From positions 620,001-684,000 of the forward strand of contig CBDAVM010000001.1 in the NCBI GenBank assembly GCA_965200895.1: DNA of 64,000 nucleotides, in the 5' to 3' direction. The position numbers and the translations under genes are program-made. Below the pieces are notes generated by a model that was not told the DNA's origin, made no database searches, and worked only from the letters and a program-made list of their open reading frames with translations. This stretch comes from WTFV01 sp965200895. GTDB taxonomy: Bacteria > Acidobacteriota > Vicinamibacteria > Vicinamibacterales > UBA8438. This document shows, piece after piece, positions 30,594 to 39,873 of this stretch (its first letter is position 1; the number at the start of each line of letters is the position of its first letter).

Positions 30594-31093
30594 AGGTGCT
30601 CCACGTAGGCCGCGCGGGCGCGAACGAACTCCGCGTGGTCGAGACCCAGTTCCTTCGAGATCCTGCGCGCCTCGCCCTCCTCGACGACCGTAATCGACTC
30701 GTCGGCGGCCGAGACGGCGAAGACGCACTCGAGCAGTTCGATGCGCTGCCCGGGGGTGGACAGATTGCGGAACTCGCGCGTGACCACGTAATTCCGGGTG
30801 CCGCCGAACAGGCGCACCTGATGCCTGGCCATCTCCACCACCAGGACCGCCTGGGCTTCGGGCAGGTGACCGAGCACGCGGACGATGTCCTCCATCTTCC
30901 GCGTCTCGTCGTCGCTCACGTGGGAGTCGGCGTGCGCCGCGCGGCCGAGCACCCAGGCGAACGCGGCGAGGTAGCGGGCGCGCTCCTCCGGCAGCGCCTC
31001 CAGTTCGTCGACGATGTGGCGGATGACGTCGGCCTCGGGCGAGGCATCGTCGCGGGGTGTTGCCGCCAGCCCCAGGACCTCCAGAATCGGCAT
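30512..31093 (-). CDS. TerB-like tellurite resistance family protein
   Basis: The 193-residue protein is all-helical with the TerB/DjlA-N pattern: ALPEERARYLAAFAWVLGR, then acidic motifs such as DSHVSDDE and SAADESITVVEEGE, and a later LGLDHAEF. TerB domains bind metal through such acidic residues and occur in many stress contexts, so the name does not prove a role in tellurite resistance. The start is ATG 31093. The C-terminal tail (about RRPPTIARARQPVAAPRR) follows a duplicated segment and may be recent. Confidence 0.8.
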   Translation of the reverse strand: MPILEVLGLAATPRDDASPEADVIRHIVDELEALPEERARYLAAFAWVLGRAAHADSHVSDDETRKMEDIVRVLGHLPEAQAVLVVEMARHQVRLFGGTRNYVVTREFRNLSTPGQRIELLECVFAVSAADESITVVEEGEARRISKELGLDHAEFVRARAAYVEHLEALKALRGRRPPTIARARQPVAAPRR

Positions 31094-31161
31094 GAATACT
31101 CTCCAGCAAGGCGTCTTCGGGCGACCCGGAATCGGGCCTGCATGCGCCCGGGCCCAGGGCC

Positions 31162-32697
31162 CTACCGGGGAACGAGGTCCCGCGCGAGAGACTCGACGAA
31201 CATCGCCGCCACCGTCGCGGGGGCCTCGCCGTCCTCGTCCACGCGGTGGTTCATCTGCCGCATCCGATCCGCGTCGATGACGCCATCGAGGCGGGCGAGG
31301 GCGTCGAGCACATCGGGGGCCTCGCGGGCGAGCCGCGCGCCGGCCAGCACGATGGCGTCGTAGGGCGGGATGGCGCCGCGGTCGTCGTCGAGGACCCGCA
31401 GGTCGTACGCGGAGATCCGCCCGTCCGACGAGAACGCGCTGATGACGTCCACCGCCCCGGTGGCCGCCGCCTGGTACATGAGCGTCGGGTCCATCGTACG
31501 CCGGTCGGCGAACTCGAGGGCGTAGGCGGTGCGGATCGATGCCCATTCCGGTCGGGCGAAGAACTCGTAGTCGGCGCCGATGACCAGCCGCGGCGCGTGC
31601 GCCACCAGGTCGCTCACCGCCGCGAGCCCGAGGCGCTCCGCGTCGGCCGCCCGCACGGCGAGCGCGTAGGCGTTCTCGAAACCCAGCGTCGCCGCCAGCG
31701 AGACGTTGTGGCGCGTGGCGAGGAAACGCCGAACCGCATCGTGGATGTCGTCCCGCGCGGCGGACTCGTCGCCGCGACCCATCTCGTTGGCCCATATGGT
31801 GCCGGTGTAGTCGACGTAGATGTCTATCTCCCCGGCGGCCAGCGCGTCGAACGCGACGATCGAGCCGAGCGACTGCACGAGGGTGGCCGGGCGCCCGGTG
31901 TGGCGCTCGATCCAGTGTTCGAGAACGCTGCTGAGGATGTACTGCTCGGTGAATGTCTTCGCGCCGACCACGATCGGCCGCTCCCGGCCGCCGAACCAGG
32001 GGGCCGCCAGCGTGACGCCGGCATAGGCGTACAGCGCGATGACGACGCCCAGCGCCGTCAGGAGCCGGCCGCGCCGACGCCGTGCGAGGCCCGTCTCGAC
32101 CGCGCGGACCAGCCCGTCCAGCAGCAGGGCGAGGCCGGCCGCGGCCACGCAACCCAGCAGGATCGCGGCGTAGTTGCGCGTCTGCAGTCCGCTGAAGATG
32201 TAGTTGCCGAGGCTGGTCGCCCCGACCGGGGTCGAGAGCGTCGCGATGCCGATCACCCAGACCGTCGCCGTGCGCAGGCCCGCCACGATGACCGGCATCG
32301 CCAGCGGCAGCTCCACCCGCAGAAACTGCTGCCGGGCCGTCATGCCGACGCCGCGGGCGGCCTCCTTCAGGGCCGGGTCGACGCCGGCGATGCCGGTGAC
32401 GGTGTTGCGCAGCACCGGCAGCACGCCGTACAGCGTCAACCCGACGATGGCCGGCAGGAACCCGATGCTCGGCAGATCCACGGCGGCCAGCACCGGCACC
32501 ATGGCGGCGAGCAGCGCCAGGCTCGGGACGGTCTGGATGACCCCCGCGATGGCCAGGGCCGGCCGCTCCAGCCACGGGAGGCGCGTCGCGGCGACGCCGA
32601 GCGGGACGCTGACGCCGGTGCTCAGCAGCAGCGCCAGCAGCGTGAGCTGCAGGTGCGCGGTCAGGTACGACGGCAGCAGGGCGAACAGTTCGCTCAT
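31162..32697 (-). CDS. Osmoprotectant-type ABC transporter, permease fused to substrate-binding protein
   Basis: This 511-residue protein has an N-terminal permease domain (about 1-215, five or six membrane segments, with the EAARGVGMTARQQFL coupling loop). A C-terminal glycine-betaine-binding domain (about 235-511) shows GAKTFTEQYILSSVL and YVDYTGTIW. Such OpuCB-OpuCC or ProW-ProX fusions import betaine, choline, carnitine or similar compatible solutes. The aromatic cage cannot be assigned from sequence alone. The ATPase gene lies 64 bp upstream on the same strand, completing the importer. Confidence 0.92.
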   Translation of the reverse strand: MSELFALLPSYLTAHLQLTLLALLLSTGVSVPLGVAATRLPWLERPALAIAGVIQTVPSLALLAAMVPVLAAVDLPSIGFLPAIVGLTLYGVLPVLRNTVTGIAGVDPALKEAARGVGMTARQQFLRVELPLAMPVIVAGLRTATVWVIGIATLSTPVGATSLGNYIFSGLQTRNYAAILLGCVAAAGLALLLDGLVRAVETGLARRRRGRLLTALGVVIALYAYAGVTLAAPWFGGRERPIVVGAKTFTEQYILSSVLEHWIERHTGRPATLVQSLGSIVAFDALAAGEIDIYVDYTGTIWANEMGRGDESAARDDIHDAVRRFLATRHNVSLAATLGFENAYALAVRAADAERLGLAAVSDLVAHAPRLVIGADYEFFARPEWASIRTAYALEFADRRTMDPTLMYQAAATGAVDVISAFSSDGRISAYDLRVLDDDRGAIPPYDAIVLAGARLAREAPDVLDALARLDGVIDADRMRQMNHRVDEDGEAPATVAAMFVESLARDLVPR

Positions 32698-32761
32698 GCG
32701 GCTGCACCGGCGCCGGGATCCGCGGCGGGCAGTGCTCCGCCGCGCGCCGCGCGCGGGCCGG

Positions 32762-33541
32762 TCACTGAGGCCCTCCCGGGGCGGCGCCTGTCATCAGGGC
32801 CTCGACGGCGGCCGCCTGCCGCCGCGGGGTGCTCATCAGCCGCTCCACGTAGTCGTCGGCGGGGCGCGTGAGCAGCTCGTGCGGCGTGCCGATCTGACGG
32901 AGCCGCCCGTCGCGCATGACGCCGATGCGGTCGGCGAGGGTCAGCGCCTCGGTCATGTCGTGCGTGACGAATACCGCGGTCAGCGCGAGCTGTTCGCGGA
33001 TGCGCTGGAACGACTGCTGCAGCCGCTCGCGGGTGACCGGATCGAGGGCCCCGAAGGGTTCGTCGAGCAGCATCACGCGCGGCTCGGCGGCCAGCGCGCG
33101 CGCCACGCCCACCCGCTGCTGCTGCCCGCCCGACAGCGCGGCCGGCCGGCGGTCGCGCAGCGCCGGGTCCAGCTCCACCAGCGCCAGCAGTTCGTCCACG
33201 CGCGCCGCCGTCGGCTCCGGCGGCCAGCCGAGAAGCTGCGGCGTCACCGCCACGTTCTCGCCGACCGTCATGTGGGGGAACAGCCCGATCCGCTGGAAGA
33301 CGTACCCGATGCGTCGTCGCAGTTCATGCGGCGGCAACTCCGCGGTGTCGATGCCGTCGAGCCGCACCGATCCGGATGTGGGCTCGATCAGCCGGTTGAT
33401 CATCTTGATGGCAGTGGTCTTCCCGGCTCCCGAACCGCCCAGGAGGACCACCAGTTCGCCGGCCCGCACGTCGAGGCTGAAACGGTCGACGACAACGACA
33501 TCGCCGTAGCGCTTGGTGATGTCGTCGGCCTGGATCATCAT
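32762..33541 (-). CDS. Osmoprotectant-type ABC transporter ATP-binding protein
   Basis: The ATPase has Walker A GGSGAGKT at 35-42, signature LSGGQQQR and Walker B VMLLDEP followed by FGALDP, and the H-loop VTHD. It belongs to the OpuCA/ProV group but lacks the C-terminal CBS pair found in many of them: after the ATPase core only about 40 residues remain. ATG 33541 (MMIQADDITKRYG, 259 residues) fits the usual start. In-frame ATGs at 33589 and 33634 would add 16-31 unlike residues, the latter overlapping the methyltransferase relic region. It powers the fused permease/binding protein encoded next. Confidence 0.9.
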   Translation of the reverse strand: MMIQADDITKRYGDVVVVDRFSLDVRAGELVVLLGGSGAGKTTAIKMINRLIEPTSGSVRLDGIDTAELPPHELRRRIGYVFQRIGLFPHMTVGENVAVTPQLLGWPPEPTAARVDELLALVELDPALRDRRPAALSGGQQQRVGVARALAAEPRVMLLDEPFGALDPVTRERLQQSFQRIREQLALTAVFVTHDMTEALTLADRIGVMRDGRLRQIGTPHELLTRPADDYVERLMSTPRRQAAAVEALMTGAAPGGPQ

Positions 33542-33640
33542 GTGGTCCCGATCCGCGAGGTGATGGTCAGATGATGCGCTGTCCGTCATGCGCGAATGGA
33601 TTGTCGCATTCTCTTGTTCCCGATGCGGCTTCATCCAGCC

Positions 33641-33943
33641 TCACCGTCCCACCTTGACTTCCCCGACCTCGAATACGACGTGTCCGCCGGTCCGCACGAC
33701 ACGGAACAACTCCCGCAACACGGCGGCCATGGCTGTCCGCCAGTCATCGAGCCGGCGGCGTCATGGACGAGGTCTCCGGGGGCGGGTCAGTCGCTCGACG
33801 AAGAAATCCACCCGTTGCGGCTTGAAACACGCGCGGTGCGAGATCTCGTGCAGACGGTTCGCGGCGCGCTGCCGGCTGGTCCAGAACTCGTTGGTGAAGG
33901 TCTCGACATGCAGGACGCGATCGTGGCGCGCGACCGCCGTCAT
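33641..33943 (-). pseudogene. Relic of a site-specific DNA methyltransferase with internal deletion
   Basis: Two separate minus-strand frames match the two ends of a DNA methyltransferase. The first (from ATG 33943) reads HVETFTNEFWTSRQR and LHEISHRACFKPQ...FFVERLT. The second (ending TGA 33643-33641) reads DWRTAMAAVLRELFRVVR and GGHVVFEVGEVKVG. In intact relatives these flank roughly 200 or more residues that carry the DPF-x-G-x-GTT catalytic/AdoMet motif; here almost nothing lies between them and the frame shifts. The gene is therefore inactive. This is from memory of the family, not a search. Confidence 0.7.
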
Positions 33944-34127
33944 GCCGGCGTCCGTGGGTCGTCCGTTCCAGGAAAACCGCCTGATTGACGTCCTGAACGA
34001 CGACCCTCCGTCGCCGGGTCGATCCGCCGGGCAGGCATCGAGAAGAGTGGGCCGGGCGTCGTGCATCCGCATCCAAATGCGGCGAACGTCCACGGACGCC
34101 CGCCGCGTTTCCGCATTGGCCGGCGGG
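33944..34127. other. Non-coding stretch next to the methyltransferase relic
   Basis: These 184 bp between the relic and the DUF1552 gene show no gene-like frame with a recognisable product, no repeat and no clear hairpin. Part of it may be further decayed methyltransferase sequence. Confidence 0.5.
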
Positions 34128-35486
34128 TCAGACCCCCGACAGGTGCTTCACGACCCCGGTGCTGTCGCCAAGCTTCTCGGTCGGCACGCCGAGCTTCTCG
34201 AGCACGGCGAGCTGCAGGTTCGTCAGCGGCGTCTCCTCGGCGACCCGCAGGTGGCGTCCGCCCTGTACCCTGCCGGCCGCGCCGCCCGCCACGAGCACCG
34301 GCAGGTTGACGTGCAGGTGCTGGTTGCCGTCGCTGATCCCGCAGCCGTACTGGATGAGCACCTGGTCGAGCAGCGTCCCGTCGCCGTCCGGCGTGGCGTC
34401 GAGCTTCTGCATGAAGTAGGCGATCTGCTCGATGTGGTGCCGGTTGAGCTTCGCCAGCTTGGCCATCTGCTCGGGGCGGTTCTGGTGGTGCGACAGCCCG
34501 TGGTGCGGATCCGGAATGCCCAGCTCGGGATAGGTGCGGGGACTGACCTCGCGCGACATCATGAAGGTGATGACGCGCGTCAGGTCGGCCTGGAAGGCGA
34601 GCACCTGCAGGTCGATCATCATCCGGGCGTGTTCCTCGAACGTGTCCGGGATGCCGCCGCTCGGTCGGGCCAGCTCCGGCAGCTCGCGATGGCTCTGCGC
34701 CTCGGCGAACTGAATGCGCCGCTCGATGTCGCGGATGGCGTCGAGGTACTGCGTCACCTTGACGCGGTCGCCCGGGCCGAGCACGCGCTGGAAGTCGGCC
34801 ACCTCGTGCGCCAGCGAGTCGAGGATGCTGCGATCTTCCCGGATGCGGGCGAGCCGCGCCTCCGGCGTCGTGCTGTCGGTATCGCCGAACAGCCGTTCGA
34901 AGACCGCGCGCGGCTGGTTCTCCATCGGCAGCGGCGTCGTCGGGTTGCGCCACGACAGCGTGTTGGCGTAGGCGCAGCTCCAGCCGGCCTCGCACGCGCC
35001 GATCAGCTCGTTCGGATCGAGGGCCAGCTCCAGCGACGCCAGCACGGTGTCGGCGCCGAGCACCCCGGCCGCAATCTGGTCCATCGACGTGCCGCAGCGG
35101 ATGTCCGGGCCGTCTGTCTTCTTCGGGTGCACGCCGGTCAGGAACGTGGCGGCGGCGCGCACGTGGTCGCCGGTCCCCTCGCCGGGCAGCGGGAATGCCG
35201 GGGCATCGGCCAGTCCGCTGACGACGAGCAGTCTGTCCCGGAACGGGGTCAACGGCTCCAGCGTCGCCGGCAGGTCGGTGAGCCGGCCCGCGGCGGACGG
35301 CGTCCACTGGTCCATGATCACGCCGTTGGGCACGTAGCCGGTGAAGAGCCGCGGCGTCGGCTTCGCCGCCGAGTTCCGCACGGCCGCGAACGCCGGGACC
35401 ATGCTGTCGAGCAGCGGCAGCGCCAGCGAGGCGCCGACGCCGCGGAGAAACGTGCGGCGGGGGAGCGAATTCCTGGTGATGATCAT
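34128..35486 (-). CDS. DUF1552 domain protein, Tat-exported
   Basis: This 452-residue protein begins with a twin-arginine signal (PRRTFLRGVGASLALPLLDS) and continues through the DUF1552 fold. Landmarks are LFTGYVPNGVIMDQW, GTSMDQIAA, HARMMIDLQVLAFQADLTRV, the histidine-rich PDPHHGLSHHQNRPE, and LIQYGCGISDGNQHLHVNLP. Function is unknown. The family is nearly always encoded beside haem proteins of the DUF1587/1592/1588/1585 group, as here. It overlaps the preceding gene by four bases (ATGA). The many His residues suggest metal binding, which is inference. Confidence 0.9.
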   Translation of the reverse strand: MIITRNSLPRRTFLRGVGASLALPLLDSMVPAFAAVRNSAAKPTPRLFTGYVPNGVIMDQWTPSAAGRLTDLPATLEPLTPFRDRLLVVSGLADAPAFPLPGEGTGDHVRAAATFLTGVHPKKTDGPDIRCGTSMDQIAAGVLGADTVLASLELALDPNELIGACEAGWSCAYANTLSWRNPTTPLPMENQPRAVFERLFGDTDSTTPEARLARIREDRSILDSLAHEVADFQRVLGPGDRVKVTQYLDAIRDIERRIQFAEAQSHRELPELARPSGGIPDTFEEHARMMIDLQVLAFQADLTRVITFMMSREVSPRTYPELGIPDPHHGLSHHQNRPEQMAKLAKLNRHHIEQIAYFMQKLDATPDGDGTLLDQVLIQYGCGISDGNQHLHVNLPVLVAGGAAGRVQGGRHLRVAEETPLTNLQLAVLEKLGVPTEKLGDSTGVVKHLSGV

Positions 35487-37918
35487 GGCTCCGCTGCTCT
35501 CCTCATCTGAAACGGCGTGCTCCGGACGATGCCCTCGACGAGGGCGGACCAACGATACCCGCCGGCGGCGGCGGCGTCCACGATGCTTCGCACCGCGGGA
35601 CCGTCGAACGGCTCCACCCCCCGGCCGAGGGCATAGGTCAGCAGCTTCTCGGCCACTGTCGTGACGAAGTTGTCGCCGCGACGGCTCAGCGCCTGTCGCA
35701 GCGTGGCCGGCCCGTCGACCGGCGCGCCGTCGGTGAGCGTGCCGCTGGCGTCGATCGGCGTGCCGTCCTCGCCGACGTCGCGCCAGCGCCCGACCCCGTC
35801 GAAGTTCTCGAGCGCGAAGCCGAGCGGGTCCATGATGCGGTGACAGCTCGCGCAGACCGGGTTGGCGCGGTGCTGCTCCAGGCGGTCGCGCACCGAGCGC
35901 GGGGCGACCCCCGCCTCGTCGTTCTCCTCGAGCGCCGGGACGTCGGGCGGCGGCGGCGGCGGCGGCGTCCCGAGGATGTTCTCCAGCAGCCACTTGCCGC
36001 GCAGCACCGGCGACGTGCGGTGGGCGTAGGAGGTGACCGTCAGCAGGCTGCCCTTGCCCAGCAGCCCCCGGCGGACCGCGTGCGGGCCGTCGAGCCGGAC
36101 GCGTCGGAAGTGGTTCCCGTAGACGCCCGGCATGCCGTAGTGGTCCGCGAGCCGTTCGTTGACGAACGTGTAGTCGGCGTTCAGCAGGTCGAGGACGCTC
36201 CCGTCCGCGCGGATCTGGCTCTCGACGAAGAGCGTCATCTCGCGGGCCATCGCCATGCGCAGGTTCGTGTCGAACTCGGGGAACGCCTGCGGGTCGGGCG
36301 TCACCAGCGGCATGTTGCGCTGGTACAGCCACTGGCCGGCGAAGTTGTCCACCAGCGCCTGCGTGCGCGGATCCGCCAGCATCCTCCGCACCTGGGCCCC
36401 GAGTGCCTCCGGATCACGGAGCTTCCCCTGTTCGGCCGCATCCAGCAGCTCCTGGTCGGGAATGCTGCTCCACAGGAAGAACGAGAGCCGCGACGCCAGC
36501 TCGAGGTCACTGACGGCGTACGGTGCTCCCGGCGCAGCAGCCGGCGGGTCGGCCTCTCGGCGGAAGAGGAAGTCCGGGCTGACGAGGATGCGCCGCAGCG
36601 CCATCTCGACGCCGGCGTCGAAGTCGCCCCGCGCGCGGCCCGCCTCGAAGAAGCCGAGCAGCATCTCGATGTCGCCGTCGGTCACGGGGCGGCGGAACGC
36701 GCGTCGGGCAAGGCGCGTGACGATGTCGGTGGCGCAGGGCGTCTCGTCCGCGCCCGTGTCCGGCCGGCAGGTGAAGATGCGCTGTCGACTGGGCGTGTCG
36801 CCGCGGCCGGTCACGTTGTACGGCCCGCGCAGCTCCACGCTGCCGATGCCCGGCGGCACGGTCTGGTCGCCGGCGTACTCGTAGCTGGTCACGCGGTAGT
36901 CGGGGCGCCGCATCCCCTCCAGGTACGCCGGCTGGTCGACGAAGCTCACGGCCAGCGTCGCCGGCCCGGCCCGGGCGGCGAAGCGCACCTCCTGGCCGTC
37001 GTCCGGGACGTTGCGCAGGTCGCGGCGGGCCGGGTTGCCGTCGGCGTCGAAGACCGGGCCGCCGACGGTCAGGGAGGCGACGAGCGCCCCGTCGAGGCGC
37101 ACCTCCAGCGTGTGCGGCTCGAGCATCCCGCGTACGCGCCCGTCGTAGGTCCGCAGCAGGAAGATCTTCGCCACGTACTCGCCGTCGACCGGGAAGTGGT
37201 GGCGCACCGCCAGCCCGCCGCGCGAGCCGAACGGCAGCTCGTCGCTGACCCGCTCGTTCTGGCGCAGGTTCTTGTCGACCTCGAAGACTTCGGTGGTCGG
37301 CTGCAGCGACGGGTCGCCGACGGCCAGCCGTGCGATGCGGCGCGAGGCGGCCAGGTAGCGTTCGGTGAGCATCGGCGAGACCGACAGCACGTCGGCGATA
37401 TTGTCGAAGCCGAAGCCCGAGTCGTCCGGCGGCAGCAGCGTCCGCTCGTCGATGTCGAGGGCCAGCAGGTCGCGGATCGCGTTGGCGTACTCGGCCCGGT
37501 TCAGCCGGTGCACGGCGTGCCGCCGCCCGGGGTCGGGGCGCGCGGCGGCGGCCCGGTCGATGCGGCCGGCGATCCAGTCGGTCAGCCCGTCGTAGGTCGC
37601 CTCGTCCGGCCGCGGGCGGCCCGCCGGCGGCATCGACCGCGTGGCGAGCTTGCGGACGACCTTCTCCCAGACGGCCGTCTCGTGCGGATCGGCGCCGATC
37701 CTGGCGGGATCAAGCCGTTGCAGCGAGAGCCCGGCGGTCAGCGTCCGGTCGTTGTGGCAGCCGACGCAGTGGCGGCGGATGGTCCGGCCGTGCTCCGCCG
37801 CAGGGTCGGGCCGGGCGGCGGTCTGCGCGTGTACGGGCGCAGACGCCGCGGCGACGGCGAAGGTGATCCCGAGCGCCGCCAGCCACGACCGGCTGCGTCC
37901 GATGGCATGAACTGTCAT
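35483..37918 (-). CDS. Di-haem DUF1587/DUF1592/DUF1588/DUF1585 protein
   Basis: The 811-residue protein starts with a signal peptide ending PVHAQ. An N-terminal cytochrome-type haem site (CVGCH, C51-H55 from this start) is followed by a domain with HRLNRAEYANAIRDLL (DUF1587-like), then LARRAFRRPVT and the DUF1592/1588 blocks. A second haem site CASCH (about 689-693) occurs in HRIMDPLGFALENFD, and DUF1585 is at the end. It is probably a periplasmic redox protein working with the DUF1552 product. I start it at ATG 37918, because ATG 37936 lies inside a strong promoter -10. Confidence 0.9.
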   Translation of the reverse strand: MTVHAIGRSRSWLAALGITFAVAAASAPVHAQTAARPDPAAEHGRTIRRHCVGCHNDRTLTAGLSLQRLDPARIGADPHETAVWEKVVRKLATRSMPPAGRPRPDEATYDGLTDWIAGRIDRAAAARPDPGRRHAVHRLNRAEYANAIRDLLALDIDERTLLPPDDSGFGFDNIADVLSVSPMLTERYLAASRRIARLAVGDPSLQPTTEVFEVDKNLRQNERVSDELPFGSRGGLAVRHHFPVDGEYVAKIFLLRTYDGRVRGMLEPHTLEVRLDGALVASLTVGGPVFDADGNPARRDLRNVPDDGQEVRFAARAGPATLAVSFVDQPAYLEGMRRPDYRVTSYEYAGDQTVPPGIGSVELRGPYNVTGRGDTPSRQRIFTCRPDTGADETPCATDIVTRLARRAFRRPVTDGDIEMLLGFFEAGRARGDFDAGVEMALRRILVSPDFLFRREADPPAAAPGAPYAVSDLELASRLSFFLWSSIPDQELLDAAEQGKLRDPEALGAQVRRMLADPRTQALVDNFAGQWLYQRNMPLVTPDPQAFPEFDTNLRMAMAREMTLFVESQIRADGSVLDLLNADYTFVNERLADHYGMPGVYGNHFRRVRLDGPHAVRRGLLGKGSLLTVTSYAHRTSPVLRGKWLLENILGTPPPPPPPDVPALEENDEAGVAPRSVRDRLEQHRANPVCASCHRIMDPLGFALENFDGVGRWRDVGEDGTPIDASGTLTDGAPVDGPATLRQALSRRGDNFVTTVAEKLLTYALGRGVEPFDGPAVRSIVDAAAAGGYRWSALVEGIVRSTPFQMRRAAEP

Positions 37919-37928
37919 GGAAGCCTGC

Positions 37929-37958
37929 ATTATCATGATCGCGTTCCGGGAGTGTCAA
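37929..37958 (-). promoter_or_regulatory. Sigma-70-type promoter of the DUF1592-DUF1552 operon
   Basis: On the minus strand TTGACA (37958-37953) is followed after 18 bases by GATAAT (37934-37929). This is the best classical promoter in the window. The predicted start, near 37922, lies about four bases before the chosen ATG at 37918, so the message would be nearly leaderless. Confidence 0.7.
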
Positions 37959-38346
37959 GCATGTAGAGCACCGCCGCCGAGAGCGGCGGCCCGATCCGTT
38001 GCGGGGTCCGTCCCGATTGCGGATCAACCCCCGCAGAGGGGCTGTGTTCCACGTTGAACCGATCGAGTGCCGACGGGAGCGAGTGAACGAAACCGTCACA
38101 AATTCCTGATGCCACATCCGAGGTGGCAGCAAGTTGGCGATAGGGGGGGAATCCGGGGCGACCGGGAATATCGAGGCTGTGGAAGCAGCCGGTATGCCGT
38201 GCACGGTCGAGTGCGAGTGCTGCCAGCCGAACGATTGGGCGCTGGACCCGAAGATCGGTCACACGTGGTGGGTGCCCCAAAGCGCATCCCTGCGAGTGTT
38301 GCGATAGCTTGCCGACGCGTTGAGAACGAGGAGGATGCGTAATACC
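37959..38346. other. Divergent intergenic region before the ankyrin gene
   Basis: Apart from the minus-strand promoter at its edge, this region shows a small hairpin near 38110 (TGCCAC...GTGGCA, seven-base loop) and AGGAGG at about 38329-38334 ahead of the ankyrin gene. A 37-codon frame at 38194-38307 (+) would encode a peptide starting MPCTVECECCQPNDW; it has no ribosome-binding site and I do not call it a gene. Confidence 0.5.
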
Positions 38347-39873
38347 ATGCGGATACTGCTGTCGATCGTTACGTTTCTCGTGGTCGGGTTGCTCGGAGCC
38401 GCACCCGCCTCGGCCGCCGTCGACCTGCCGCTCATCGACGCCGTCCGCGCCGCGGACCCCGCGGCGGTCGAGCGGCTGCTGGCCGCCGGCTTCGATGTCG
38501 ACGAGCCGCAGGGGGACGGCGCCACCGCGCTTCACTGGGCGGCGCACCGAGACCTGCCGGACGTGGCCGGGCTGCTGGTCGGCGCCGGCGCCGACGTGGA
38601 CGCGGCCGACGATCACGGATTGACGCCGTTGGCGCTGGCCTGCCTGAACGCGAGCGTCGCGATGGTCGACCTGCTGCTCGAGGCCGGAGCCGATCCGAAC
38701 CTCGCGCGGACCAGCGGGGTGACCCCGTTGATGACCGCCGCGCGCGTCGGTCAGGTGGAGGTCGTCCGCCGCCTGCTGCGCGCGGGGGCCGATCCAACCG
38801 CCGCCGAGAAGACCCGCGGCCAGACCGCGTTGATGTGGGCGATCGCCGAGAACCAGCCACAGGTTGCGAGCGTGCTCCTGGAGACGGGCGGCGGCGCGGC
38901 GGTCCGCTCGACCAACGGCTTCACACCGCTGCTGTTCGCCGCCCAGCAGGGCAACGTGGACCTGGCTCGACTGCTGATCGCGGCGGGCGCCAGCATCAGG
39001 GATGCGGCCCCGGACGGCATCGGCGGCGACACCAACGCGCGGGCGTTGTTCCGGGAGGATACCGAGGCGTCGGCCCTGCTGGTCGCCATCGACAGCGGCC
39101 ACGCCGAGATGGCGCGTTTCCTGCTCGCGCGCGGCGCCGACCCCAACCAGGACGGGGCGGGGCGCACGCCGCTGCACGCGGCGGTGCAGCGGGAGATGCC
39201 GGACGTGGTCCGGGCGCTGGTCGATGCAGGCGCGGATCCCGACGCGCGTCTCGAGAAGCCATTGCCGCTCGTGTCCCGCCGCATCACCCAGGACAACGGC
39301 CTGACCCCGACCACGATCGGCTCGACACCGTTCCTGCTGGCGGCAAGCTTCGGCGACGTCGAGAGCATGCGCATCCTCGTCGTCGAGGCGGGCGCCGACC
39401 CGTTCCTGACCACCGACGACAACACGACCGCGCTGATGGTGGCGGCCGGCGCCGACTACGTGGAGGGGCAGGACAAGTACGGCGTGCGCTCCTATCCCGC
39501 CTACTACGAGACGCTGCAGCGGCGCGCGTTCGAGGCGACGAAGTACTGCATCGAGCTCGGACTCGACGTCAACGCGGTGAACGACGCCGGTCAGACACCG
39601 CTCCACGGCGCCGTCTACATGGGCGGCACGCTCATCGCCCCCTACCTGGTGAAGCAGGGCGCCGAGATGGACGTGATCAACCTCCGCGGGCAGACGCCCT
39701 GGATGGTCGCGGCCCGGGGCGAGTATCGCGCCGGGTCCTTCTACCGCCACGAAGAGACGGGAGAGGTTCTGGAGGCGCTCGGCGCCGATACGACGCTCGG
39801 CTTCGATCTGGGCCGCGACTTCTGGGCGCAACTGGGGATGGAAGACCCGACGCGTCGTCGCCGTCGCCGCTGA
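38347..39873 (+). CDS. Exported ankyrin-repeat protein
   Basis: This 508-residue protein has a signal peptide (MRILLSIVTFLVVGLLGAAPASA) and about ten to eleven ankyrin repeats with the G-x-TPL-x-x-A...LL-x-x-GAD pattern. The spacing is regular in residues 25-250. The repeats between about 270 and 410 have longer inserts (for example around RRITQDNGLTPTTIG and EGQDKYGVRSYPAYY). The C-terminus ends in a run of arginines. It is predicted to be a periplasmic protein-interaction scaffold with unknown partner. ATG 38347 is chosen for the signal peptide; in-frame ATG 38335 is too close to AGGAGG. Confidence 0.88.
   Translation: MRILLSIVTFLVVGLLGAAPASAAVDLPLIDAVRAADPAAVERLLAAGFDVDEPQGDGATALHWAAHRDLPDVAGLLVGAGADVDAADDHGLTPLALACLNASVAMVDLLLEAGADPNLARTSGVTPLMTAARVGQVEVVRRLLRAGADPTAAEKTRGQTALMWAIAENQPQVASVLLETGGGAAVRSTNGFTPLLFAAQQGNVDLARLLIAAGASIRDAAPDGIGGDTNARALFREDTEASALLVAIDSGHAEMARFLLARGADPNQDGAGRTPLHAAVQREMPDVVRALVDAGADPDARLEKPLPLVSRRITQDNGLTPTTIGSTPFLLAASFGDVESMRILVVEAGADPFLTTDDNTTALMVAAGADYVEGQDKYGVRSYPAYYETLQRRAFEATKYCIELGLDVNAVNDAGQTPLHGAVYMGGTLIAPYLVKQGAEMDVINLRGQTPWMVAARGEYRAGSFYRHEETGEVLEALGADTTLGFDLGRDFWAQLGMEDPTRRRRRR

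Noticed and set aside
30512..31093. Tellurite resistance operon
   Set aside because: Only a TerB-like domain is present; no terC, terD or terZ genes are nearby, so the family name does not support a function.
35840..37966. 708-codon plus-strand frame opposite the di-haem protein gene
   Set aside because: Shadow of the DUF1592-type gene, whose two haem motifs and signal peptide are clear.
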